Source: an uncultured Olsenella sp.
GTDB lineage: Bacteria; Actinomycetota; Coriobacteriia; Coriobacteriales; Atopobiaceae
DNA length: 46,921 nucleotides
Reading direction: 5' to 3'
NCBI GenBank assembly: GCA_947253595.1
Contig: CAMXZR010000003.1
Span: 1-46,921, forward strand
In this document: positions 15,128 to 23,524 of the stretch, piece by piece
Position numbering within the stretch: position 1 is the first letter of the stretch
Layout of the letters: every line of letters begins with the position of its first letter
Position numbers and translations under genes: made by a program
The notes under the pieces: model-generated
Databases searched by the model: none
Told to the model about the DNA's origin: nothing
What the model saw: only the letters and a program-made list of their open reading frames with translations

Positions 15128-16270
15128 CTAGTCGGCAACGCTGGTCCCCAGCGCCCGCCCCATCACGCCCAGGAAGGTCTCGGCGTCGCGCGTCGCGACA
15201 AGCTTCCTGGGGAAGCGGATCTCTTCCAGCATCGACCGCACGTGGTCGAAATGGCCGATCCCGCACGAGATGTGCGAGTCGGTGCCCGTGGAGATCATGA
15301 CCCCCTCCTCCGCGCAGCGCTCGGCGAGCCTGCGGCAGGTTCCCGTTGCGGAGGGATGGCTTACGAAGGTCGCCTCGTTTATCTCGATGAGCTTGCCCCT
15401 CTCGCGGGTGGCGGCGAGAACCTCTCCCACGTCGAAGGGCACACCCGCTCGCCCCACATGACCCAGGATCAGCACCTTGGGGTCCTCGAGAGCCCTCAGG
15501 TACATCCGGGTGGTCTGGGCCAGGCTCGCACCCCGAGCGAAGTCGTCGCGGTGCACCGAGGCGATGGCGTAGTCGCAGTCGCGGAAGATGCGCTCCTTGA
15601 GGGTCAGCTGCCTGCGCAGGGGATTACCGTTGATCTCGTGCGTGAGCGGGACGTCGTGGCCGAAGAGGTGGCCGTCGAGGTCCACGATGTCGGCCTCGCA
15701 GCCGTGCAGCAGGCGGACGCCGTGCCAGACGCGCGGCCAGGCCCCATAGTTCAGGAAGTACTGGAAGTCGCGCAGGTCATAGCCCTGGGCGCGCTCGATG
15801 TTCCCGACCTCGGAATAAAGCATCGACGAGTAGTGGTCGGTCGAGCCCAGGAGCTCCAGGCGCAGCTCTGCGGCGGCTCGCACGTTCTCCTCGATGGTGG
15901 AGTAGGCATGGCGAGAGTAGAGGGTGTGGGTATGGACGTCGCAGGCCAGCTGCAGCATGGGAGCTCCTCTCTTGGAAGTCTCTCCCAGCTTAGCGTCATG
16001 GGCAAACGAGGGGGACGCGGACGCCTGCGTCGCGGGCGCATCCCGAACGGCACCCTCTGCGGGGGCACCGGGCAGCGAGGGGTCCACGCCCCAGCGACCC
16101 CTGAGGCCGAAGCCCGCCTTGGGCGTCATCCTGAAGGCGGGGCAGGCCGCATCGCTGGCATGCACCTCTCCCCTTCGGCCGTCCGGCGCCACGCAGACGC
16201 TGCGTGTGCGCAGGAGACCGGGACGCCCCTGGCAGAAGCTGCAGTTGCCGCAGATACGCTCCCAGGCCAC
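15128..16270 (-). CDS. PHP-domain phosphoesterase (YcdX type) with cysteine-rich N-terminal extension
   Basis: The catalytic part, from about residue 104, is a PHP metal-dependent phosphatase: CDVHTHTLYSRHAYSTIEEN, GSTDHYS, HGCEADIVD, ASVH, GHVGR and TGTDSHIS supply the trinuclear-site ligands. Ahead of it are 103 residues with five cysteines (7, 10, 13, 26, 43) in CGNCSFC...C...C, zinc-finger-like, then a low-complexity linker. A GTG at 16270 follows AGGGGGGAGAC and starts the long form. An ATG at 15961 has its own AGAGAGGAG seven bases upstream and would give the PHP domain alone (277 residues). Both starts look usable. It lies 9 bases after the aminotransferase gene, in one operon. Substrate unknown. 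Confidence 0.87.
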   Translation of the reverse strand: MAWERICGNCSFCQGRPGLLRTRSVCVAPDGRRGEVHASDAACPAFRMTPKAGFGLRGRWGVDPSLPGAPAEGAVRDAPATQASASPSFAHDAKLGETSKRGAPMLQLACDVHTHTLYSRHAYSTIEENVRAAAELRLELLGSTDHYSSMLYSEVGNIERAQGYDLRDFQYFLNYGAWPRVWHGVRLLHGCEADIVDLDGHLFGHDVPLTHEINGNPLRRQLTLKERIFRDCDYAIASVHRDDFARGASLAQTTRMYLRALEDPKVLILGHVGRAGVPFDVGEVLAATRERGKLIEINEATFVSHPSATGTCRRLAERCAEEGVMISTGTDSHISCGIGHFDHVRSMLEEIRFPRKLVATRDAETFLGVMGRALGTSVAD

Positions 16271-16279
16271 GTCTCCCCC

Positions 16280-17461
16280 CTAGGCGTACTGCTCGGCGAG
16301 GCGCTTCCAGGCGGGCATGGAGTCTACGATGGTCTGGTGGCTCACGCAGTAGCCGATGCGCACCCATCCCTCGCAGCCGAAGCTGTCGGAGGGCACGGGC
16401 AGGAGCTCCAGCGCCTTCGCGCTCTGGAAGAAGGCCTCCGCGTCGGGCTCAAGCGCCTTGACCCAGAGGTAGAAGGCTCCCTGCGGCTCGATGTACTCGT
16501 AGCCCAAGGCCGAGAGGCCCTCCGTGAGCGCCCTACGGTTGCGCTCGTAGGCGGCGACGTCGCTCGGGACGTCCACGCAGTCCATGACCACGCGCTGGAA
16601 GAGCGCGGGCGCGCAGACGAAGCCCAGCTTGCGACCGGCTCCGGCGATGGCGGGAACGAGCTCGTCGTGGTCGGGGTTGGTGTCGGGCACCAGCACCCAG
16701 CCCACGCGCTCCCCGGGAAGGCTCAGGCTCTTGGAATAGGAATAGCAGACGATGCTGCGGTCATAGACGGCCGGGACCCAGGGCACCTCGCAGCCGTAGC
16801 TGATCTCTCGGTAGGGCTCGTCCGAGACAAGGTAGATTGCGATCCCCAAGGCTTCTTCGCACTCGCGCAGCACGCTGGCCAGCTCCTCGAGGTTCTGGCG
16901 GGAGTAGACCGAGCCCACCGGGTTGTTGGGCGAGTTGACCACCACGGCCTTTGTGCGGGCGGTGACGGCGGCGCGCACTGCCCCTGTGTCCACCTGAAAG
17001 GTCTGGGGGTCGGCCATGACCTCGACGCAGCTCGCCCCGGCGGTCTGGATCCAGACGCGATACTCCGGGAAGTAGGGGGCGATGACGATGACCTCGTCGC
17101 CGGGATCGACCAGCGCGTTGAAGCTGATGCTGAGCGATGCGGCGGCCCCGCAGGTCATGTAGAGGTCGCCCGCACCGTAGCTGCAGCCGAAGCGACGGTT
17201 GAGCGACTCGGCCACGCGCTGCCTGACCTCGACGAGTCCTGCTGCGGGGGTGTAGCCGTGCAGCTGCACGGGGGAGAGCTCCAGGGAGCGCTCGATGGAT
17301 CGGCGGACCTCCTCGGGCGCGGGCACGGAGGGATTGCCCAGCGAGAAGTCGAAGACCCTCTCGGCTCCTATCCGCGCCTTGCGCTGAGCACCGTAGGCAG
17401 CAATCTCTCTGATGCTGGACTTGGAGGTCCCGTACTCGTAGCTCTTCTGGTTGATTGACAC
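16280..17461 (-). CDS. PLP-dependent aminotransferase, class I/II
   Basis: This fold-type I aminotransferase has 393 residues. It shows HGYTPAAGLVEVR, NSPNNPVG (176-183), SDEPYREI (Asp214 to the pyridine nitrogen) and the Schiff-base lysine in SYSKSLSLPGERVG (Lys244). The C-terminal arginine for the substrate carboxylate is in GWVRIGY. It resembles the aspartate/aromatic aminotransferase branch, but the exact substrate cannot be told from sequence. The GTG at 17461 (MSINQKSYEYG) follows GGAGGGG; an earlier GTG overlaps that site. It is translated just ahead of the PHP enzyme, 9 bases apart, so histidine or sugar-phosphate-linked chemistry is possible but unproven. Confidence 0.92.
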   Translation of the reverse strand: MSINQKSYEYGTSKSSIREIAAYGAQRKARIGAERVFDFSLGNPSVPAPEEVRRSIERSLELSPVQLHGYTPAAGLVEVRQRVAESLNRRFGCSYGAGDLYMTCGAAASLSISFNALVDPGDEVIVIAPYFPEYRVWIQTAGASCVEVMADPQTFQVDTGAVRAAVTARTKAVVVNSPNNPVGSVYSRQNLEELASVLRECEEALGIAIYLVSDEPYREISYGCEVPWVPAVYDRSIVCYSYSKSLSLPGERVGWVLVPDTNPDHDELVPAIAGAGRKLGFVCAPALFQRVVMDCVDVPSDVAAYERNRRALTEGLSALGYEYIEPQGAFYLWVKALEPDAEAFFQSAKALELLPVPSDSFGCEGWVRIGYCVSHQTIVDSMPAWKRLAEQYA

Positions 17462-17548
17462 GACCGCTCCCCTCCGCGGCACCGGCCACCCGGCGCGACC
17501 TTGCGAGAAAGTAACGGCGCGGCAGGGGCCGCGCCGCCAGCTTGCAGA

Positions 17549-19525
17549 CTACTCGCCGCCGAGAACCGGCGACGGTTCCGTCACAGGCTCGTCACCACCG
17601 AGCGGCGAGTCAACCGCAGCCTCCGGATGCTCGAGGACGTACTGCTCCCAGCGGTCGTCCAGGAGGGCGTTCACCACGTCGCCTTCGACCGTCTCGCGCG
17701 CGAGAAGCACCTTGGCCATGGTGTCCATCTGCCTGTGCCTCGCTTCAAGTACGGTGCGTGCGCGGCCGTGAGCCTCGCGCATGATGCGCTCGACCTCGTC
17801 GTCGATGCGCTTGGCGGTCTCGGCCGCGTAGTCGTTGTGGTTCGCGTAGTCACGGCCCAGGAAGACCTCGTGCTGCGCCTCGCCAAAGACCTGCGTGCCC
17901 AGCTCCTCGCTCATGCCGTAGCGCGTGACCATCTCGCGGGCCATCTTGGTGGCGCGCTCCAGGTCGTTGCTGGCGCCGGTGGTGATGTCTTCGCAGAAGA
18001 GCTCCTCCGCGGTACGACCACCCAGGAAGACGGCTATCTCGTCCAGCATGCCATCGCGGGTCTCGAGGAAGTGGTCCTCCTCCGGGAGCTGGAGGGTGTA
18101 ACCCAGGGCGCGGCCGCGGCTGATGATGCTGATCTTATGCACCGGGTCGGAGTTCTCGAGGATGTGTCCCACGAGCGCGTGGCCGCATTCGTGGTACGCG
18201 ATGGTGACGCGCTCCTTCTGGGTCATCACGCGACCCTTCTTCTCCGGGCCGGCGAGGACGCGCTCCATGGATTCCTCGACCTCCTCCATCGAGATGCGCT
18301 CCTTGTGCCTGCGGGCGGTGAGGAGAGCGGCCTCGTTCATGAGGTTGGCGAGGTCGGCACCCGTGAAGCCAGGCGTCAGCTTCGCGATGCGCTTGAGGTC
18401 GACGCCCCTCTGGAGGGGCTTGTTCTGGGAGTGGACCGAGAGGATCTTCTCCCTCCCCTTCACGTCGGGGCGGTCCACGGTGACCTGCCGGTCGAAGCGA
18501 CCGGGACGGAGCAGCGCCGGGTCAAGGATGTCAGGGCGGTTCGTCGCCGCAATGAGGATAACGGCCTGGTTCTCCTCGAAGCCATCCATCTCGACCAGGA
18601 GCTGGTTGAGGGTCTGCTCGCGCTCGTCGTGGCCGCCGCCGAGCCCCGCCCCGCGCTGACGTCCCACCGCGTCTATCTCGTCGATAAAGATGATGGAGGG
18701 CGACGACTCCTTGGCCTGCTTGAAGAGGTCGCGCACGCGGCTCGCGCCCACGCCCACGAACATCTCGACGAAGTCAGAGCCAGAGATGGAGAAGAACGGC
18801 ACCCCCGCCTCGCCGGCCACGGCCTTGGCCAGCAGGGTCTTGCCGGTACCCGGGGGGCCTACCAGGAGCACACCGCGAGGAATCTTCGCCCCCATCTTCT
18901 GGTAGCGCTCGGGCTCGCGCAGGAAGTCGCGGACCTCCTTGAGCTCCTCCACGGCCTCGTCTATGCCGGCAACGTCAGAGAACTTCACCTTGGGCCGGGT
19001 CTCCTCCGTGGTGCGGGCCTTGCTGGCGCGACCGAAGTTCATGGATCGCCCGTTCTGTCCCTGCATCTGCCTGGTGAAGTAGACCATGAAGGCGAGAATA
19101 ACCGCCGTGGGCACGATCGAGACCAGGATGGTCTGAACCATATCGGAGTTCGACGTGTCTATGGTGAAGCTCACGTTGGGGTGCGCCGCCATGAGCTCCT
19201 GCAGGCTGTCCGCCCCCACGTAATAGCTCACGAAGCGGCCCTCTTCGCCGCCTTCGTGGCGGTAGCTGCCCCTGAGGCTGCCGTCCGAGGTCTTGTAGGT
19301 GACGTCGCTCACCCGCTCGTCCTTTACCGCCGTGACGAAGGCGTTGGTGGTCAGGGTGTCGACCTGGCCGGCACCCAACACCGACTGGCTCATGCTGTAG
19401 GCGATGTAGGCCACCAGCGCGATCACGAGGGCGGCGACGATGGCTGGCTGGCGATGTCCTCCGGGAGCCCCTTGCCCGGGAAAGGGCGGGCGCGAAGGCC
19501 TGAGGTCGTTGTTGTCTTCTGACAC
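17549..19525 (-). CDS. ftsH: ATP-dependent zinc metalloprotease FtsH
   Basis: This is a membrane-bound AAA+ protease for quality control of membrane and regulatory proteins. The 658-residue protein has two membrane segments (about 28-47 and 130-150) around a small extracytoplasmic domain, Walker A GPPGTGKT (223-230), Walker B IIFIDEID (278-285), SRH arginines in RPGRFDRQV, and the zinc site HECGH (445-449; the family usually reads HEAGH). The GTG at 19525 has AAGGAG nine bases upstream. It lies 30 bases after hpt; tilS-hpt-ftsH is a widely conserved order, here followed by an acidic, proline-containing C-terminus. Confidence 0.98.
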   Translation of the reverse strand: MSEDNNDLRPSRPPFPGQGAPGGHRQPAIVAALVIALVAYIAYSMSQSVLGAGQVDTLTTNAFVTAVKDERVSDVTYKTSDGSLRGSYRHEGGEEGRFVSYYVGADSLQELMAAHPNVSFTIDTSNSDMVQTILVSIVPTAVILAFMVYFTRQMQGQNGRSMNFGRASKARTTEETRPKVKFSDVAGIDEAVEELKEVRDFLREPERYQKMGAKIPRGVLLVGPPGTGKTLLAKAVAGEAGVPFFSISGSDFVEMFVGVGASRVRDLFKQAKESSPSIIFIDEIDAVGRQRGAGLGGGHDEREQTLNQLLVEMDGFEENQAVILIAATNRPDILDPALLRPGRFDRQVTVDRPDVKGREKILSVHSQNKPLQRGVDLKRIAKLTPGFTGADLANLMNEAALLTARRHKERISMEEVEESMERVLAGPEKKGRVMTQKERVTIAYHECGHALVGHILENSDPVHKISIISRGRALGYTLQLPEEDHFLETRDGMLDEIAVFLGGRTAEELFCEDITTGASNDLERATKMAREMVTRYGMSEELGTQVFGEAQHEVFLGRDYANHNDYAAETAKRIDDEVERIMREAHGRARTVLEARHRQMDTMAKVLLARETVEGDVVNALLDDRWEQYVLEHPEAAVDSPLGGDEPVTEPSPVLGGE

Positions 19526-19555
19526 TTGGCTATGCTCCTTGGCTAAGTCTGGAGG

Positions 19556-20110
19556 CTACCCCTGGTAGACCTCGGGCTTGAGCACCCCCACGTAGGGAAG
19601 GTTACGGTACTTCTCCGCGTAGTCCAGGCCATAGCCCACGATGAACTCGTTGGGAACATGTGCGCCCACGTACTCGGGATTGATGGCGGGGGTGTGGTTG
19701 GGAATGTCCTTTATGGAGAAGGCGGCGACGCTAATCGACTTGGGCCCGCGCCCCTTGAGCATCTCGACCAGATAGCTGAGGGTGAGGCCGGAGTCGAGGA
19801 TGTCCTCCGCGATGATGATGTCACGCCCCTCGACCTTGGTGCTGAGGTCCTTGATGATGCGCACCACACCGGAGCTCTTGACGCCGTCCCCATAGCTCGA
19901 GACCGCCATGAAGTCGACCTCGCAGGGTATCGTGATGGCACGCAGAAGATCGGCGGTGAACACGAAGGCGCCGCGCAGCACGGCAACGATGAGCGGGTTG
20001 CGGCCCTCGTAGTCATGGCTGATCTCTGCGCCCACGCGCCGGACGATCTCCCTGATCTGGTCCTCGGAGAGGATGACGCTCCTGATGTCTGCGCTGAGCT
20101 CGTCTGCCAT
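19556..20110 (-). CDS. hpt: Hypoxanthine phosphoribosyltransferase
   Basis: It converts hypoxanthine (and usually guanine) plus PRPP to IMP/GMP. The protein is 184 residues, as expected. Conserved parts are VLRGAFVFTADL, the PRPP loop IIIAEDILDSGLTLS (98-112), where most homologues have VEDIxDTGxT, and YVGAHVPNEFIVGYGLDYAEKYRNLPYVG, a very strong Hpt signature. The ATG at 20110 follows AAGGGCAAGG. It is sandwiched between tilS and ftsH in the conserved cluster. No anomalies apart from Ser for Thr in the PRPP loop. Confidence 0.97.
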   Translation of the reverse strand: MADELSADIRSVILSEDQIREIVRRVGAEISHDYEGRNPLIVAVLRGAFVFTADLLRAITIPCEVDFMAVSSYGDGVKSSGVVRIIKDLSTKVEGRDIIIAEDILDSGLTLSYLVEMLKGRGPKSISVAAFSIKDIPNHTPAINPEYVGAHVPNEFIVGYGLDYAEKYRNLPYVGVLKPEVYQG

Positions 20111-20182
20111 GGACCTTGCCCTTCCCGTGTGTCAGCCGAACCGGCTGGCTGGACGTATGCGCTTATGGTACTACGCCCCCGG

Positions 20183-20230
20183 CGGCAGGCTGCCCCGGCG
20201 GGCTCGACGTAACGCGGTCGCAGCCTGCCG
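20183..20230 (-). promoter_or_regulatory. Perfect 11-bp inverted repeat in the tilS-hpt gap
   Basis: CGGCAGGCTGC (20183-20193) pairs exactly with GCAGCCTGCCG (20220-20230) across a 26-base GC-rich loop, in the 148-base gap between tilS and hpt. No U-tract follows. It could be an attenuator or an mRNA-stability element. Confidence 0.45.
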
Positions 20231-20258
20231 ACCCGGGCGCAGCCAAGGCGGCCAAGGG

Positions 20259-21764
20259 TCAGGCCAGCGTGAGCTCCAGGACGAGGCGTGTAGCAGGGGT
20301 GCAACGCACGCGCTCGTCGCAACGCAGGGGGGCGACCCACAGCACCGAGCCCGTGGGTCCGCTCCTCACCACGGGTGCCTCTGAGCGGTCTGCGGCGGGT
20401 ATGCGTGCCTCGTTGAGGAGGTCAGAGAGCTTTTTCGACTGCCCATGCATGCCCAGGGGGCACATGACGTCACCCGCCGCAGGCGCATCGACCCAGAGCC
20501 TCCCCCGCCCCGAGGGAGAGACGCCGCAGGCCACCGCATCGAGGTAGACCGAACGGCCCCCCCACTCCAGGGAGTGCGCGCGAGCGACCTCCTCGGGAGA
20601 GGACCCCGTCGGGACCGACGTCACGCGCGCGGCGAGAGAGCGACCGTCGGGAAGGGCGATGCTCCCCGGCACGTCGAGCCAGGAGGGGCCGACGTGCGTG
20701 GCCTGACGCGGAGTGCGCAGGAAGAGCAGGCCGTACTCGACGCGGGCGTCCACGCCCAAGATCACGCTGCAGGAGCCATTGCCCCGAGCGACCATGGAGA
20801 GGACCCTCGCCACTTGTGCGGACTCGATGCGGGCGGCCGGGCTCATCTCGAGGAGGGCCAGCCGGACCACGCGTCGTGCGATGGCCACGTCGCTCGCCCC
20901 CAGGCGGCGAGCGTCAAGGGCGACCACCCCCCCGCCCCGGCGCCGCACGAGCTCGCGGTAGCTGCGAGCCGCGACCTGCCCCAGATAGGCATCCTCGTCC
21001 GAGAGAATCTCGCAGGTGCTCGAGAGCGCCGACACCAGTCGTGGGTTGCGGCCCAGGGCGACGGGCATGAGCTCGTGACGTACGAAGGAGCGCAGGTAGC
21101 GCGTGTCGGCATTGGTGGCATCCTCCCTCCAGGCCACCCCCTTGAGCGAGAGGAGCTCGCAGAGCTCCTCGTGGGTGCGGCCCAGGAGCGGGCGGACGAT
21201 GCGGTTGCGGCGCTGGGGTATGGAGGCGAGTCCCGAGGCGCCCGTACCCCGGATCGCGTTCATGAAGAAGGTCTCGGCCCGGTCGTTCGCGGTATGTGCG
21301 GTGAGTATGCGCGCGGCCGAGCGCGGGGTGCCGAACTGCGCCGAGAGCTGGTTGGCCAGCTCCGCAGCAAGGCGGTAGCGCTCCTCTCGCCCGACGTTCT
21401 CCACGTTGCCACCGGCTGGCCCCGACTTGGCGGCGAGGCCCGGCACGTCCACGCGCCGCACCGCGCAGGGAACGCCGAGCTCCCGGCAGAGGTCGCGCAC
21501 GAAGTCCTCGTCGCCCATGGAGTCCGCGCCGCGCAGCTGGTGGTTGACGTGCAGGACGTGGAGACGCTCCCGGGCGATTCGCGCAAGGCCTCGACCGTCG
21601 TCGACGTCGAGCTCCGACTCAACGGCGAGCAGCAGGAGCGCCGTCGAGTCCGCCCCGCCCGAAACCATGAGCACGACCGGCGCGCGCGTCCCGTCGTCGG
21701 GAGCGGTGCCCGGGCGGCTGCTCCTCCCCCTGTAGCTTGCGTATTTTCGCACGACGCTGGTCAC
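20259..21764 (-). CDS. tilS: tRNA(Ile)-lysidine synthetase
   Basis: It modifies C34 of the CAU-anticodon tRNA-Ile to lysidine so that it reads AUA. The roughly 501-residue protein has the PP-loop SGGADS (35-40), LHVNHQLRG, the TilS signature ENVGREERYRLAAE, TAHTANDRAETFFMNAIRGTG, and the C-terminal domain of the family. The start chosen is the GTG at 21764 with GGAGG four bases upstream; an ATG at 21812 in frame has no ribosome site and lies in a hairpin region. It opens the tilS-hpt-ftsH cluster. The family motif usually reads HxxDD/E at TAHTANDRAET; here it is HTAND. Confidence 0.93.
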   Translation of the reverse strand: MTSVVRKYASYRGRSSRPGTAPDDGTRAPVVLMVSGGADSTALLLLAVESELDVDDGRGLARIARERLHVLHVNHQLRGADSMGDEDFVRDLCRELGVPCAVRRVDVPGLAAKSGPAGGNVENVGREERYRLAAELANQLSAQFGTPRSAARILTAHTANDRAETFFMNAIRGTGASGLASIPQRRNRIVRPLLGRTHEELCELLSLKGVAWREDATNADTRYLRSFVRHELMPVALGRNPRLVSALSSTCEILSDEDAYLGQVAARSYRELVRRRGGGVVALDARRLGASDVAIARRVVRLALLEMSPAARIESAQVARVLSMVARGNGSCSVILGVDARVEYGLLFLRTPRQATHVGPSWLDVPGSIALPDGRSLAARVTSVPTGSSPEEVARAHSLEWGGRSVYLDAVACGVSPSGRGRLWVDAPAAGDVMCPLGMHGQSKKLSDLLNEARIPAADRSEAPVVRSGPTGSVLWVAPLRCDERVRCTPATRLVLELTLA

Positions 21765-21820
21765 GGGGCCTCCAAGCCTTGTCGCGGCCCGGGCGGAAGA
21801 CACCGGGCCCATACATGCGT

Positions 21821-21851
21821 GGACCCGGGCGAGCCAGCGTCGCCCGGGCCC
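21821..21851 (-). terminator. Hairpin terminator after the YfcC-type permease gene
   Basis: Bases 21821-21832 pair with 21840-21851 (12 bp, one G-U) around a 7-base loop, 56 bases past the permease stop. It has no U-tract. It separates the pepT-permease unit from tilS-hpt-ftsH. Confidence 0.6.
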
Positions 21852-21906
21852 TTCGGACCCCTATGATAGCCGCGCCCCGGATGGCCCGGCGCGGGAAGGC
21901 GCGAGC

Positions 21907-23454
21907 CTAGGCCAGGGCCTGTGCGACGAGCAGCAGCGCGTTAAGCAGGATCGTGATGACCAGCAGCGGGGTCACGAACTTGAACCAACGGCTGAAGGGC
22001 ACGTCCACCATGGCGAGGGACGCCAGGATGAGCCCTGTGGGCGTGATGTACGAGATGAGCCCCTGGCCGTAGTTGTAGGCCGCAATGACGGCCGTCTTCG
22101 AGACGCCGACGGCATCTCCGAGGGGAGCCATGATGGGTATCGAGAGCACGGCGAGGCCCGAGGACGAGTTGATGAAGAAGCCCAGGATGATGTAGACGAC
22201 CAGCATCATGATGATGAACAGGACCGGGCTCATGCCCGCGATGGCCCCCGAGAAGAAGTGCAGGATGGAGTCGGAGATGAGGCCGTTCTCGAGCAGGATG
22301 TTGACCGCACGGGCGACGCCGACGACCAGGGCGACGCTCATGAGGTCGCCGCAACCGCCGATGTACTTGTCCATGAAGACCTCCTCGTCGAGGCCGCAGG
22401 TGAAGGCCAGAATCATCGAGCAGGCAAGGAACACGGCGGTCATGTTGTCGAACCACCACTGGTGGGCGACGATGCCGTAGACGAGCACCACGAACGAGAT
22501 GCCGAAGACGGCAAGCGAGACCTTCATGGGCACGGTGAACTCGAGGGCCTCGTCCCTCTGGCCCCAGCGCTCCTCGATCCTCTCCTTGAAGTCGTAGACG
22601 ACGGACTTGGATGGATCGAGACGTACCTTGTGCCCGTAGTGCATGACGTAGGCGAGCGAGATGGCGGTTCCTATGGCGAGCGCGATGAACCTCCATGACA
22701 TGCCCTCGGCCATGGAGATGCCTGCGGCCTTCGTCGCGACCCCTATCGCGAAGGGGTTGACGGTAGAGTACATGGTGCCCACGCAGGAGCCCATGAAGAT
22801 GACGGCGATGCAGGTCATGGCGTCATAGCCTGCGGCGATGAACACAGGCATGAGAATCGGGTAGAGCGCGATCGTCTCCTCTGCCAGGCCGAAGGTGGTG
22901 CCACCGGCGACGATGATCAGCGTGAGCACGATGATGAGCAGCCACTCGTGACCCCGGGTCACGCGCGAGAGCGCGGCGACCGCAGCCGTGAGGGCACCCA
23001 TGTGGTTGAGGACGCCGATGCAACCGCCCAGCAGGAACACGAAGAGGATGATGTCGATCGACTCGTAGACGCCGTTGATCGGGGCAAGAAGAAACTCCAG
23101 CACTCCCTGCGGGTTCTGGTCGACCCGCTGGTAAGTGCCAGGGATGGCGGTCGGCTTCGAGATGGAGCCATCCAGGTAGCTCTCGATGTTCGCCGCGATG
23201 CCCAGCTTGGTGAGGGTCTCCTGCGTCGCAGGCAGCTCCTCCGTCGTGCCGTCGGCGTTGGTGACGGCAAACACGTCGTCGTCAGCGACGTACTTCAGCT
23301 TCGAGTACTCACCTGCCGGGACGACCCAGGTGAGGAGCGCCGCAAAGAGCATCACGATGAAGAGCACCGTGATCGCGGTCGGGAAGTGGAGCCTGCCCCC
23401 CTTCCTGGGCTCGCCTCCCTCCGCAGGCGTCTCGACCATAGTCCCTTCTGCCAT
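21907..23454 (-). CDS. YfcC-family permease (C4-dicarboxylate/basic amino-acid antiporter superfamily)
   Basis: This 515-residue membrane protein has about a dozen hydrophobic helices. After a short cytoplasmic start (HFPTAITVLFIVMLFAALLTWVVPAGEY) comes a soluble loop of about 70 residues, as in YfcC proteins, then the helices. TTFGLAEETIALYPILMPVF and NPFAIGVATKAAGIS are strong YfcC/ArcD2-like signatures, as is FFINSSSGLAVLSIPIMAPLGD. Family members exchange arginine/ornithine or carry other amino acids or peptides; the substrate here is not determined. The ATG at 23454 follows AAAGGGG. It is the second gene after pepT (70 bases apart, with a GC hairpin between), which suggests uptake or export of peptide-derived amino acids. 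Confidence 0.9.
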   Translation of the reverse strand: MAEGTMVETPAEGGEPRKGGRLHFPTAITVLFIVMLFAALLTWVVPAGEYSKLKYVADDDVFAVTNADGTTEELPATQETLTKLGIAANIESYLDGSISKPTAIPGTYQRVDQNPQGVLEFLLAPINGVYESIDIILFVFLLGGCIGVLNHMGALTAAVAALSRVTRGHEWLLIIVLTLIIVAGGTTFGLAEETIALYPILMPVFIAAGYDAMTCIAVIFMGSCVGTMYSTVNPFAIGVATKAAGISMAEGMSWRFIALAIGTAISLAYVMHYGHKVRLDPSKSVVYDFKERIEERWGQRDEALEFTVPMKVSLAVFGISFVVLVYGIVAHQWWFDNMTAVFLACSMILAFTCGLDEEVFMDKYIGGCGDLMSVALVVGVARAVNILLENGLISDSILHFFSGAIAGMSPVLFIIMMLVVYIILGFFINSSSGLAVLSIPIMAPLGDAVGVSKTAVIAAYNYGQGLISYITPTGLILASLAMVDVPFSRWFKFVTPLLVITILLNALLLVAQALA

Positions 23455-23524
23455 TGCAAACCCCTTTCGTCCGAGGGGACCGCCCCCTTGGCGGCCCCGG
23501 CTGCAACGCCTGCGAGGCGGACCG

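Noticed and set aside
15242..19522. Two long plus-strand frames (738 and 673 codons) opposite the PHP, aminotransferase and ftsH genes
   Set aside because: Antisense shadows; all three minus-strand genes have full motif sets.
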